In this document: positions 17,255-25,288 of the stretch, piece by piece
Layout of the letters: the number at the start of each line of letters is the position of its first letter
Position numbering within the stretch: position 1 is the first letter of the stretch
Source: Pseudomonas sp. LS1212
Lineage (GTDB): Bacteria; Pseudomonadota; Gammaproteobacteria; Pseudomonadales; Pseudomonadaceae
DNA length: 64,000 nucleotides
Assembly: GCF_024741815.1 (NCBI RefSeq)
Contig: NZ_CP102951.1
Coordinates: forward strand, 186,001-250,000
Direction of reading: 5' to 3'
Notes under the pieces: model-generated
The model's input: only the letters and a program-made list of their open reading frames with translations
Database searches by the model: none
What the model was told of the DNA's origin: nothing
Translations under genes and position numbers: made by a program

Positions 17255-17704
17255 TCAGCGCAAGGCCAGAACCGCTGCCCACTGTTCGGCGCTGACCGGC
17301 ATCACGGAAAGCCGGCTGCCTTTTTGCACTAGTGCCAGTTCTGCCAGAGCCGTCTGTTGTTTCAGGTAGCCGAGGCCAAGCACTTTGCCGAAGGTCTCGA
17401 CGTGGGCCACGTTCACTGCGCTCCAGGGATTTTTTTCGGCGCTGGCCTTGGCATCGAAATAGACGCTTTCAGGGTCCAGTGCCGTCGGGTCCGGATAGGC
17501 TTGGCCCGTGATCCTGGCGATACCGGCGATGCCGGGCTCGGGGCAACTGGAGTGATAGAAGAAAAACTCATCGCCAGGCGCCATCGAACGAATGAAATTG
17601 CGTGCCTGATAGTTGCGCACGCCATCCCAGCGGGCCTCTCCAAGGCGGGCAAGGTCCTTGATCGAGAGTTCATCGGGCTCGGATTTCATCAGCCAATACG
17701 CCAT
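17255..17704 (-). CDS. EVE-domain protein
   Basis: A 149-residue single EVE domain (PUA-like fold), covering YWLMKSEPDELSIKDL, WDGVRNYQARNFIR, GDEFFFYHSS and GIAGIARITGQAYPD. EVE proteins are thought to bind modified nucleobases in RNA or DNA; stand-alone bacterial forms have no assigned substrate. The start MAYWLMKSEP is the family N-terminus; eight more residues in frame upstream were excluded. The stop abuts the stop of the FliL-family gene. Confidence 0.92.
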   Translation of the reverse strand: MAYWLMKSEPDELSIKDLARLGEARWDGVRNYQARNFIRSMAPGDEFFFYHSSCPEPGIAGIARITGQAYPDPTALDPESVYFDAKASAEKNPWSAVNVAHVETFGKVLGLGYLKQQTALAELALVQKGSRLSVMPVSAEQWAAVLALR

Positions 17705-17900
17705 TGAAATGGGTCCTTTTTTGGGCATGAAACAAACGGTTTCATGATTTGAATGGAAACCGACAGCCGGTTGGCGTCAACGTTTGCGTGTCGCTTCGTG
17801 TTGTCGGAGAATGCGCGCATTTTAAGCTTGACGCTGCTGCACGGCCTATCAGAAAACCGTTGCTGACATCGTGCTTTGTTTGCCTGAAGGGGGGCAATCG

Positions 17901-18041
17901 ATGAATCGCAAACCAGATCTACTTTGGATTTTGGTGGTTTTGTTCGGTTTGGGTGTGGTCACCACCGGCTACGCACAAAGCTTGTGGGAGCGTAAGGTCG
18001 ACGCCCCGATCGAGATGACGGCGCCACAGCAGCAACGCTGA
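17901..18041 (+). CDS. small single-span membrane protein (46 aa)
   Basis: The frame encodes 46 residues: a basic N-terminus (MNRKPDLLW), one hydrophobic segment (ILVVLFGLGVVTTGYA) and a short polar tail ending PQQQR. A GGGGG-rich ribosome site (AAGGGGGGCAAT) precedes the ATG. A gene of this kind sits beside ygfA in other pseudomonads. It is convergent with ygfA, whose stop lies 20 bp away. The function is unknown; the protein should sit in the inner membrane. Confidence 0.75.
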   Translation: MNRKPDLLWILVVLFGLGVVTTGYAQSLWERKVDAPIEMTAPQQQR

Positions 18042-18060
18042 GTTTTAGCGGCGATGTCAC

Positions 18061-18681
18061 TCAGTTCAGTGACGTCGCCGCAGCAAGATACCAGCCCTTG
18101 TCCGATACCGTGCCCTGCAGGGGAACGTCCCAGCTGGCTTGCGCCAGCCGTTCGACTTTTTGGCATTCATGCGCCAGGCCCAGCAGGACCGGTTTTTTCC
18201 AGGCCTTGCGACGGCCTTGATACGCCAGGCTGCGATCATAGAACCCGCCGCCCATGCCAAGGCGCCCACCGACTTCATCGAAACCCACTAACGGCAGCAG
18301 GATCAGGTCCAGTGCCCAGATTTGTCGTTGCCGGGCAGCGCATATCTGCGGTTCGGGTATGCGAAAGCGATTGGGCCGCAGTTTTTCGCCATGGTCGACG
18401 CGCTGGAAGGACATCTTGGATTTTGGCCAGGCGCTGAGCACCGGCAGATAGGTGGTCTTGCCGCGCCGCTGGGCTTCACGCATGAGCATGCGTGGGTCGA
18501 TTTCACTGTCGTTGGGCAGGTACAACGCAATGTGGCGGGCTTTGCGGAACAGGGGATGCTGCGCCAGCTGCCGGTAGATACCGCGAGAGGCCTGGCGTTG
18601 TTCGGCAGGAGTGAGGGCGCGACGGGCGTCGCGCAGCAGGCGACGCAATTGCGGACGAGTGAGCGGCACGGTCTGGGTCAT
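18061..18681 (-). CDS. ygfA: 5-formyltetrahydrofolate cyclo-ligase
   Basis: A 206-residue enzyme that converts 5-formyltetrahydrofolate to 5,10-methenyltetrahydrofolate with ATP. Family features are RRALTPAEQRQAS at the N-terminus, IALYLPNDSEID, and the C-terminal signature LPLVGFDEVGGRLGMGGGFY. The start MTQTVPLTRPQLR was chosen because the upstream frame runs back into the 6S RNA gene. The 6S RNA-ygfA pairing is conserved from enterobacteria to pseudomonads, and ygfA is normally co-transcribed with the RNA. Confidence 0.93.
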   Translation of the reverse strand: MTQTVPLTRPQLRRLLRDARRALTPAEQRQASRGIYRQLAQHPLFRKARHIALYLPNDSEIDPRMLMREAQRRGKTTYLPVLSAWPKSKMSFQRVDHGEKLRPNRFRIPEPQICAARQRQIWALDLILLPLVGFDEVGGRLGMGGGFYDRSLAYQGRRKAWKKPVLLGLAHECQKVERLAQASWDVPLQGTVSDKGWYLAAATSLN

Positions 18682-18765
18682 GGCGCGGTCAATCCTTGGG
18701 CGAGCACCGTGCAATGGGCGGACTCGCAGCAACCCACGCCTGGAAGGCGCGGGGGCAAAGAAACT

Positions 18766-18945
18766 GGGCTCCCCGACGAACCGCTGTCGGTGTAGCCCTT
18801 GAACCCGAAAGTTCAAGGTGGAGATTGCAGGAGGCGTTAAGGCTTTCCGTCAAGCGGACATGCACACCGGCCCCAACGTGCAACCCCCGTGGTTGTGCGT
18901 ATCGGCTCAGGGACATGACCGACTGGCAAGCACTCCAGGGAGCGG
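18766..18945 (-). ncRNA. ssrS: 6S RNA
   Basis: About 180 nt between zapA and ygfA, read on the minus strand. It begins near CCCTGGAGTGCTTGCCAGTC and contains GATGT/CATGTCCCTGAGCCGATA-like conserved blocks, GGTGTGCATGTCCGC, ACGGAAAGCCTTAA, and the hairpin CCTTGAACTTTCGGGTTCAAGG. It closes with CGGGGAGC near 18768, pairing back to the 5' CTCCC. 6S RNA folds as an open-promoter mimic and sequesters the sigma-70 holoenzyme in stationary phase. The ends are estimated by comparison with the P. aeruginosa RNA from memory, to within about 5 nt. Confidence 0.9.
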
Positions 18946-18963
18946 CGCAAGTATACCCGAAAC

Positions 18964-19281
18964 TTAATTGGATTTTGTATCCGGATCTGGCGACAGCGCC
19001 AAATCGACGCGTTCGAGCAGGTCGCGAACCTGTTCACGGGTCGAGCCACTGGCCTGGACATCGGGTTGAACCTGTTTGTGCAACAGGTCGTGAGTGATGT
19101 TCAAGGCCGCCATCACCGCGATGCGGTCGGCACCGACGACTTTGCCGCTACTGCGTATTTCGCGCATCTTGCCGTCGAGGTAGCGGGCGGCACTCACCAG
19201 GTTACTGCGTTCTTCCGGTGGGCAGATGATCGAATATTCTTTATCGAGGATCTGTACGGTGACGCTATTGCTTGAACTCAT
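18964..19281 (-). CDS. zapA: cell division protein ZapA
   Basis: A 105-residue FtsZ-ring-associated protein. The N-terminal domain has VTVQILDKEYSIICPPEE, followed by AARYLDGKMREIR, DRIAVMAALNITHDLLH and a C-terminal coiled-coil region. It promotes bundling of FtsZ filaments at the division site. It overlaps the upstream 72-residue coiled-coil gene by ATGA. It is the gene just upstream of the 6S RNA, the order known in Pseudomonas. Confidence 0.94.
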   Translation of the reverse strand: MSSSNSVTVQILDKEYSIICPPEERSNLVSAARYLDGKMREIRSSGKVVGADRIAVMAALNITHDLLHKQVQPDVQASGSTREQVRDLLERVDLALSPDPDTKSN

Positions 19282-19496
19282 GAGTCTTGCTCCAGGGCCT
19301 TGAGGCGCGAAATCATCGATTCGACCTTACGCCGGGCGATTTCGTTTTTTTCTATGAGGTGTGAGCGCTCCTCGCGCCAGGACTTTTCCTGAGCTATTAG
19401 GAGTCCGTTTTGCCGTTTTAGTTGCTCGACTCTATCAATCAACAGTTCGAGTCGGCCCATCAGCGCTTGCAGCTCGGTCTCTTGCATTGGTTCCAC
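19278..19496 (-). CDS. small coiled-coil protein (TIGR02449/ZapB-like)
   Basis: A 72-residue, almost entirely helical protein (LQALMGRLELLIDRVEQLKR, NEIARRKVESMISRLKAL) with heptad-like spacing of leucines. It resembles the TIGR02449 family found next to zapA. The start may be the first ATG or the one three codons later (MQETELQ). The overlap with zapA (ATGA) suggests co-translation and a joint role in the division ring; this last point is inference. Confidence 0.85.
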   Translation of the reverse strand: MEPMQETELQALMGRLELLIDRVEQLKRQNGLLIAQEKSWREERSHLIEKNEIARRKVESMISRLKALEQDS

Positions 19497-19671
19497 TCGT
19501 TTCGATCTGACTGGTGGTTGCTGGCCCGATCCTGCGCTGGCCCTTCAAGACTCGGGATTTCGGCATTCACAACATGTCGAATTGGCCGCGTCGATAGTCT
19601 TGGCGCGCCTGCCGGTGCTAGGATACAAGGTCTTCATAATAGTCATTGCGCCGCTTGGCGCCTAGTTGCCC

Positions 19672-20232
19672 ATGCCCATTCAGAACTCGCCGTATACCGC
19701 TTTTGCCGCTCTGCTCGCCAGCAGCGGTCACCCTGTCTCCCCTGCCGAGCTGCACGGGCTGTTGCTCGGCCGCAGTTGCGCCGGCGCTGGCTTCGATGTC
19801 GACGACTGGCTGGTAGACGCCGCAGAATTGCTCGAAAGTGAGCCACAAGACAACGTTCGCAGTGCCTTGATCGGCCTGCAGGAAATGGTCAAGGGCGAGC
19901 TTTCCGGTGACGACATGACTGTTGTCCTGCTGTTGCCATCCGATGATGCACCACTCACCGAGCGTGCTGCTGCGCTGGGTCAATGGTGCCAGGGCTTCCT
20001 CACCGGCTTTGGCCTGAACGTCCGCGACAGCAGCACCCTGAGCACTGAAGCAAACGAAGTGCTGCAGGACCTCGCCGCCATTTCCCAGGTGCAGGATGCC
20101 CTCGAAGAGTCCGATGACGGCGAAAGCGACTATATGGAAGTCATGGAATACCTGCGCGTGGCACCGCTGCTGCTCTTCACCGAGCAGGCCAAGCGTGCAG
20201 AGCCTGCAGAACCGAAACCTTCCCTGCATTGA
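19672..20232 (+). CDS. ygfB: YgfB/YecA-family protein (UPF0149)
   Basis: A 186-residue acidic protein of the UPF0149 family: SPAELHGLLLGRSCAG near the N-terminus, WCQGFLTGFGL in the middle and DYMEVMEYLRVAPLLLF near the end. In P. aeruginosa the homologue YgfB affects beta-lactam and fluoroquinolone responses by opposing AlpA-dependent antitermination. The ATG at 19672 was chosen over an in-frame TTG two codons upstream. It leads the pepP-ubiH operon; 24 bp separate it from pepP. Confidence 0.92.
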   Translation: MPIQNSPYTAFAALLASSGHPVSPAELHGLLLGRSCAGAGFDVDDWLVDAAELLESEPQDNVRSALIGLQEMVKGELSGDDMTVVLLLPSDDAPLTERAAALGQWCQGFLTGFGLNVRDSSTLSTEANEVLQDLAAISQVQDALEESDDGESDYMEVMEYLRVAPLLLFTEQAKRAEPAEPKPSLH

Positions 20233-20256
20233 TGCGCTAACGGACTCCTTCTGCTC

Positions 20257-21591
20257 ATGACCCACATCCCGAAGTCGGAATACGCCCGTCGACGCAAGGC
20301 ACTGATGGCGCAGATGGAGCCCAACAGCATTGCCATCCTGCCCGCCGCCGCGGTGTTCATTCGCAACCGCGACGTCGAGCATGTCTATCGCCAGGACAGT
20401 GACTTCCAGTATTTGAGCGGTTTTCCCGAACCTGAAGCGGTGATTGCACTGATTCCAGGCCGCGAGCATGGCGAATACGTGCTGTTCTGCCGCGAACGCA
20501 ATCCCGAGCGCGAACTGTGGGATGGCCACCGGGCCGGCCAGGAAGGGGCCATCCGCGATTTTGGCGCCGATGATGCGTTCCCGATCACCGATATCGACGA
20601 CATCCTGCCCGGCCTGATCGAAGGCCGCGACCGGGTCTACTCGGCGATGGGCAGCAATGCCGAATTCGACCGGCATCTGATGGACTGGATCAACGTGATC
20701 CGCTCCAAGGCGCGCCTGGGCGCCCAGCCGCCGAAGGAGTTCGTTGCGCTGGATCATCTGCTGCATGACATGCGGCTGTATAAATCGGCGGCCGAAGTGA
20801 AGGTGATGCGCGAGGCGGCAGCGATCTCGTCGCGTGCGCACGTGCGCGCCATGCAGGCGAGCCGGGCCGGGTTGCACGAGTTCAGCCTCGAAGCCGAACT
20901 CGATTACGAATTCCGCAAGGGTGGGGCGAAGATGCCGGCCTACGGTTCGATCGTTGCGGCGGGTCGCAATGCCTGCATTCTCCACTATCAGTCAAACGAC
21001 GCGCTGCTCAAGGACGGTGACGTGGTGTTGATCGACGCCGGTTGCGAAATCGATTGCTACGCCAGCGACATCACCCGCACCTTCCCGGTCAGCGGCACGT
21101 TTTCGCCCGAGCAAAAGGCGATCTACGAACTGGTACTCAAGGCCCAGGAGGCAGCGTTCGAGGCCATCGGCCCAGGCAAGCACTGGAACCAGGCCCACGA
21201 GGCGACCGTGCAGGTCATCACCGAGGGGCTGGTAAACCTGGGGCTGCTGCAGGGCGATGTGCAGGAGCTGATTGCCAGTGAAGCCTATCGGGCGTTCTAC
21301 ATGCACCGTGCCGGGCACTGGCTGGGCATGGACGTGCACGATGTGGGCGACTACAAGGTCGGTGGTCAATGGCGCGTGCTCGAACCGGGCATGGCCCTGA
21401 CCGTTGAGCCGGGTATCTACATCGCCCCGGACAACCAGAACGTAGCAAAAAAATGGCGTGGCATAGGCATACGCATCGAGGATGACGTGGTGGTGACCAA
21501 ACAGGGCTGCGAGATTCTGACCAATGGTGTACCGAAAACGGTCGCTGAAATCGAAGCCTTGATGGCTGCAGCGCGAACTCAAGCGGCATGA
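20257..21591 (+). CDS. pepP: Xaa-Pro aminopeptidase
   Basis: A 444-residue M24-family metallopeptidase that removes N-terminal residues before proline. The N-terminal domain includes RNRDVEHVYRQDSDFQYL. Metal ligands of the pita-bread fold are visible: the two aspartates of DAGCEIDCYASDITRTFP, His in HRAGHWLGMDVHD, Glu in VEPGIYI and Glu in GIRIEDDVV. The last codons overlap the ubiH start (ATGA). The length is normal. Confidence 0.96.
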   Translation: MTHIPKSEYARRRKALMAQMEPNSIAILPAAAVFIRNRDVEHVYRQDSDFQYLSGFPEPEAVIALIPGREHGEYVLFCRERNPERELWDGHRAGQEGAIRDFGADDAFPITDIDDILPGLIEGRDRVYSAMGSNAEFDRHLMDWINVIRSKARLGAQPPKEFVALDHLLHDMRLYKSAAEVKVMREAAAISSRAHVRAMQASRAGLHEFSLEAELDYEFRKGGAKMPAYGSIVAAGRNACILHYQSNDALLKDGDVVLIDAGCEIDCYASDITRTFPVSGTFSPEQKAIYELVLKAQEAAFEAIGPGKHWNQAHEATVQVITEGLVNLGLLQGDVQELIASEAYRAFYMHRAGHWLGMDVHDVGDYKVGGQWRVLEPGMALTVEPGIYIAPDNQNVAKKWRGIGIRIEDDVVVTKQGCEILTNGVPKTVAEIEALMAAARTQAA

Positions 21592-22781
21592 ACCGGGTCA
21601 ACCTGGCAATTATCGGTGGCGGTCTGGTCGGTGCGAGCCTGGCCCTTGCCCTGCAGGACGGAGCCAGGAAGCGTGGCTGGAAGATCACCCTGATCGAACC
21701 GTTCGCCCCTGGCGACAGTTACCAACCCAGCTACGATGCCCGCTCTTCAGCGTTGGCGTACGGCACCCGGCAAATCTACGAGCGCCTGGGGTTGTGGCAG
21801 CAGATCAGCCGCCGCGCCGAACCGATCCGACAGATACAGGTCTCCGACCGCGGGCGCTTTGGTGCGACGCGACTGACGGCGATGGAAGAGGGCGTTCCGG
21901 CGCTCGGCTATGTGGTGGAGAATGCCTGGCTCGGCCAATGCCTCTGGCAAGGGCTTGATCATGATGTTGTCAGCTGGCATTGCCCGGCCGAAGTGACGCA
22001 GATGCAGGTGCTGGAAAACGGCTACCGTCTGTCGCTGAACGACGAAACTGTCCTGGATTGCGATTTGGCCGTCCTGGCCGATGGTGGTCGTTCCGGCCTG
22101 CGCGAACAATTGGGGATTCACGTCAAGCAGCGGCCCTACAATCAGAGCGCGCTGATCGCCAACGTCACCCCGAGCGAAGCACACTGCGGCCAGGCCTTCG
22201 AACGCTTCACCGAAGATGGGCCGATGGCCCTGCTGCCGCTGCCGGAGAATCGCTGCGCGCTGATCTGGACCCGCATCGGGATGGACGCCAAGCGCCTGGC
22301 CGAGATTGATGAGCGCAGCTTCCTCGGTGAGTTGCAGGGCGTATTCGGCTATCGACTGGGCGCGTTGCGCCAGGTCGGTGCGCGGCATGTGTACCCGTTG
22401 GCGCTGGTGGAGGCGCAGGAACAGGTTCGACCAAACCTGGTAGTCCTGGGCAACGCTGCTCACAGCCTGCATCCGATTGCCGGCCAGGGCTTCAACCTGT
22501 CTCTGCGTGACGTGCAATCGTTGGCGGATGCGTTGCTGGCCGGGCCTTCGACGCCCGGCGATTTCGCCACGCTGCAGGCCTACCGCGAGCGCCAGCGCCT
22601 GGACCAGGACTTGACCGTCGGCTTCTCAGACCAGGTCACCCGGCTTTTCGGCACGTCCCGGCCACTGCTCGCCACCGGACGCAACCTGGGCTTGCTCGGC
22701 CTCGATCTGCTGCCGCCGGCCAAGCGCTGGTTCGCCCGTCAGGCCATGGGCCTGGGCACACGTCAAGACCAAAAGGGTTAA
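21588..22781 (+). CDS. ubiH: 2-octaprenyl-6-methoxyphenol hydroxylase
   Basis: A 397-residue FAD-dependent aromatic monooxygenase of ubiquinone biosynthesis. The N-terminal nucleotide motif is IIGGGLVGASLALAL, and the ADGGRSGLRE segment is the middle motif of the family. GNAAHSLHPIAGQGFNLSLR near residue 288 is the UbiH/COQ6 signature that binds FAD ribityl phosphate. It is translationally coupled to pepP. Assignment to UbiH rather than UbiF follows its position after pepP, as in E. coli and P. aeruginosa. Confidence 0.94.
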   Translation: MNRVNLAIIGGGLVGASLALALQDGARKRGWKITLIEPFAPGDSYQPSYDARSSALAYGTRQIYERLGLWQQISRRAEPIRQIQVSDRGRFGATRLTAMEEGVPALGYVVENAWLGQCLWQGLDHDVVSWHCPAEVTQMQVLENGYRLSLNDETVLDCDLAVLADGGRSGLREQLGIHVKQRPYNQSALIANVTPSEAHCGQAFERFTEDGPMALLPLPENRCALIWTRIGMDAKRLAEIDERSFLGELQGVFGYRLGALRQVGARHVYPLALVEAQEQVRPNLVVLGNAAHSLHPIAGQGFNLSLRDVQSLADALLAGPSTPGDFATLQAYRERQRLDQDLTVGFSDQVTRLFGTSRPLLATGRNLGLLGLDLLPPAKRWFARQAMGLGTRQDQKG

Positions 22782-22852
22782 CCGTGGCCGCCAGCATCAA
22801 CTACAAAACTCTTTACGCGCGGCTCAAGCCGCCAGCGAGGCAGGCTTAAAGC

Positions 22853-24076
22853 ATGGATATGCGCGCAGATCTGTTGATTGTCGGTGCCGGTATGGTCGGC
22901 AGCACCCTGGCGTTGGCGCTGCAACACAGCGGCCTGGAGATTCTTGTGCTCGACGGCAGCCCGTTGAGCGTCAAGTCCTTCGATCCACAGGCGCCATTCG
23001 AGCCACGGGTCAGCGCCTTGTCCGCGGCCAGCCAGCGTATTCTCGAGCGGCTGGGTGCCTGGGAAGGCATGCGTGAGCGTCGCGTCAGCCCTTATGCCGA
23101 CATGCGCGTGTGGGATGGCAGCGGCACGGGGCAGATTCATTTCTCGGCTGCCAGCGTACATGCCGAAGTACTCGGGCATATCGTCGAGAATCGGGTAGTC
23201 CAGGACGGCTTGCTTGATCGCCTGCACGACAGCGAGATCGGCTTGTTGGCCAATGCCCGGCTGGAGCTGATGCGCCGTTCCGGCGACGAGTGGCTGCTGA
23301 CCCTGGCCGATGGTCGCTCCCTGCGCGCCCCCCTGGTCATCGCCGCCGATGGCGCCAACTCGGCAGTGCGCCGCCTGACAGGCTGTGAAACGCGAGAATG
23401 GGATTATCTGCATCACGCCATCGTCACCAGCGTGCGTTGCGCCGAGCCACATCGGCGCACGGCCTGGCAACGCTTCACCGACGACGGCCCATTGGCCTTT
23501 CTGCCTTTGCTGCGAGATGACCAGGAAAATTGGTGCTCGATCGTCTGGTCGACGACCCCGAGCGAAGCCGAGCGCCTGATGGCACTGGGCAGCGAAGCCT
23601 TCTGTCATGAGCTGGAAAGGGCGTTCGAAGGGCGGCTGGGGACGGTGTTCGAGGCCGACCCGCGCGTTTGCGTGCCGCTGCGCCAGCGGCACGTCAAACG
23701 CTATGTGGCCGAAGGCCTGGCCTTGATCGGTGACGCCGCACACACCATTCATCCGCTGGCCGGACAGGGCGTCAACCTGGGGTTTCTCGACGCTGCCGTG
23801 CTGGCCGAGGAGCTGCAGCATGCGCTCGAGCGTGGAGAGCGCCTGGCCGATGTGCGGGTGCTGAGCCGTTACGAGCGTCGACGCATGCCGCACAACCTGG
23901 CACTGATGGCAGCCATGGAAGGCTTCGAGCGACTGTTCCAGGCTGATCCGTTGCCGCTGCGCTGGCTGCGCAACAGCGGTCTGAAATGGGTCGAGCAACT
24001 GCCCGAAGCCAAGGCTGTGTTCATACGTCAGGCGCTCGGGTTGAGCGGTGATCTACCGGAATTGGCCAAGGCCTGA
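22853..24076 (+). CDS. ubiI: UbiH/UbiI-family FAD-dependent ubiquinone hydroxylase
   Basis: A 407-residue paralogue of the preceding hydroxylase: IVGAGMVGSTLALALQ at the N-terminus, AADGANSAVRRL in the middle and GDAAHTIHPLAGQGVNLGF near residue 300. By position, pepP-ubiH-ubiI, it matches VisC/UbiI, the C5 hydroxylase of the ubiquinone ring; UbiF-type activity cannot be excluded from sequence alone. It starts 71 bp after ubiH and is probably in the same operon. Confidence 0.9.
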   Translation: MDMRADLLIVGAGMVGSTLALALQHSGLEILVLDGSPLSVKSFDPQAPFEPRVSALSAASQRILERLGAWEGMRERRVSPYADMRVWDGSGTGQIHFSAASVHAEVLGHIVENRVVQDGLLDRLHDSEIGLLANARLELMRRSGDEWLLTLADGRSLRAPLVIAADGANSAVRRLTGCETREWDYLHHAIVTSVRCAEPHRRTAWQRFTDDGPLAFLPLLRDDQENWCSIVWSTTPSEAERLMALGSEAFCHELERAFEGRLGTVFEADPRVCVPLRQRHVKRYVAEGLALIGDAAHTIHPLAGQGVNLGFLDAAVLAEELQHALERGERLADVRVLSRYERRRMPHNLALMAAMEGFERLFQADPLPLRWLRNSGLKWVEQLPEAKAVFIRQALGLSGDLPELAKA

Positions 24077-24179
24077 CGCGTTACGCAATATCTGGATACT
24101 CCTCGCTGCCGAGTTCAGTTGAGATGCTAAATTTGAAACACTATCATTTAGCCTTTCATTCGACTTCGAGGACCATCCT

Positions 24180-25181
24180 ATGTTCGCACGCAAGCATCTT
24201 CTGGCCGCGTTGGCACTCACGGTGTTTGGCGCTGGTGCCCAGGCCGCGGACGAGGTGGTGGTCTATTCCTCGCGCATCGACGAGCTGATCAAGCCGGTAT
24301 TCGACGCCTACACTGCCAAGACGGGCGTGAAGGTCAAGTTCATCACCGACAAGGAAGCGCCCTTGATGCAGCGCATCAAGGCCGAGGGCGAGAACGCCAC
24401 GGCCGACCTGCTGCTCACCGTCGATGCCGGCAACCTGTGGCAGGCCGAACAGATGGGCATCCTGCAACCGATCAAGTCCCCGGTGATCGATGCCAATATC
24501 CCGCCGCAATACCGTGCTTCGTCTGGTGACTGGACCGGCCTGAGCCTGCGCGCCCGGACCATCGCCTACTCCACCGAGCGAGTCAAACCCGAAGAGTTGA
24601 GCACCTACGAAGCCCTCGCCGACAAACAATGGGAAGGTCGCCTCTGCCTGCGTACGGCGAAAAAGGTCTACAACCAGTCGCTGACCGCAACAATGATCGA
24701 AACCCACGGCGCGCAAAAGACCGAGGAAATCCTCAAGGGCTGGGTCAATAACCTGTCCACCGATGTGTTCTCCGACGATGTCGCGGTACTGGAAGCGATC
24801 AACGCCGGGCAATGCGATGTGGGTATCGTCAACACCTACTACTACGGTCGCCTGCACAAGCAGAAACCAAACCTGCCGGTAAAACTGTTCTGGCCGAACC
24901 AGGCTGACCGTGGCGTACACGTCAATCTCTCGGGCATCGGTCTGACCAAATACGCCCCCCATCCTGAAGCTGCCAAGGCATTGGTGGAGTGGATGACCGG
25001 CCCCGAGGCGCAGAAGCAATTCGCCGAGATCAACCAGGAATTCCCCGCTAATCCGAAGGTTGCACCTTCCGCTGAAGTGGCGGGTTGGGGCACCTTCAAG
25101 GCCGATACCCTGCCAGTGGAAGTGGCCGGCAAACGCCAGGCCGAAGCGATTCGCTTGATGGACCGGGCTGGCTGGAACTGA
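24180..25181 (+). CDS. ferric iron ABC transporter substrate-binding protein
   Basis: A 333-residue periplasmic binding protein with signal peptide MFARKHLLAALALTVFGAGAQA. It belongs to the FbpA/HitA/FutA group: EVVVYSSRIDELIKPVF at the mature start, DLLLTVDAGNLW, and the tyrosine cluster NTYYYGRL near residue 220 that coordinates Fe(III) in this family. The region just upstream (24130-24152, TTTGAAACACTATCATTT) only loosely resembles a Fur box. It forms a transport unit with the permease at 25289; no ATPase gene is in the window. Confidence 0.92.
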   Translation: MFARKHLLAALALTVFGAGAQAADEVVVYSSRIDELIKPVFDAYTAKTGVKVKFITDKEAPLMQRIKAEGENATADLLLTVDAGNLWQAEQMGILQPIKSPVIDANIPPQYRASSGDWTGLSLRARTIAYSTERVKPEELSTYEALADKQWEGRLCLRTAKKVYNQSLTATMIETHGAQKTEEILKGWVNNLSTDVFSDDVAVLEAINAGQCDVGIVNTYYYGRLHKQKPNLPVKLFWPNQADRGVHVNLSGIGLTKYAPHPEAAKALVEWMTGPEAQKQFAEINQEFPANPKVAPSAEVAGWGTFKADTLPVEVAGKRQAEAIRLMDRAGWN

Positions 25182-25221
25182 GTCACTGGGTATACTGCGC
25201 CTCGGATTTTTCTTAGGCTTT

Positions 25222-25282
25222 TCGCTGGCAAGCCAGCTCCCACAAAGGTACACGGCACCTGTGGGAGCTGGCTTGCCAGCGA
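25222..25282. repeat. REP-type palindrome, perfect 23-bp arms
   Basis: Two 23-nt arms (25222-25244 and 25260-25282) are exact inverted complements, core GCTGGCAAGCCAGCTCCCAC, with a 15-nt spacer. The same core recurs at 39515 and 61111. It lies between the iron-binding-protein gene and its permease, ending only 6 nt before the permease GTG. Confidence 0.9.
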
Positions 25283-25288
25283 TGCTAT

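Noticed and set aside
24130..24152. Fur box upstream of the iron-binding-protein gene.
   Set aside because: Only about half of the consensus positions match by eye; noted in the gene entry but not called as a site.
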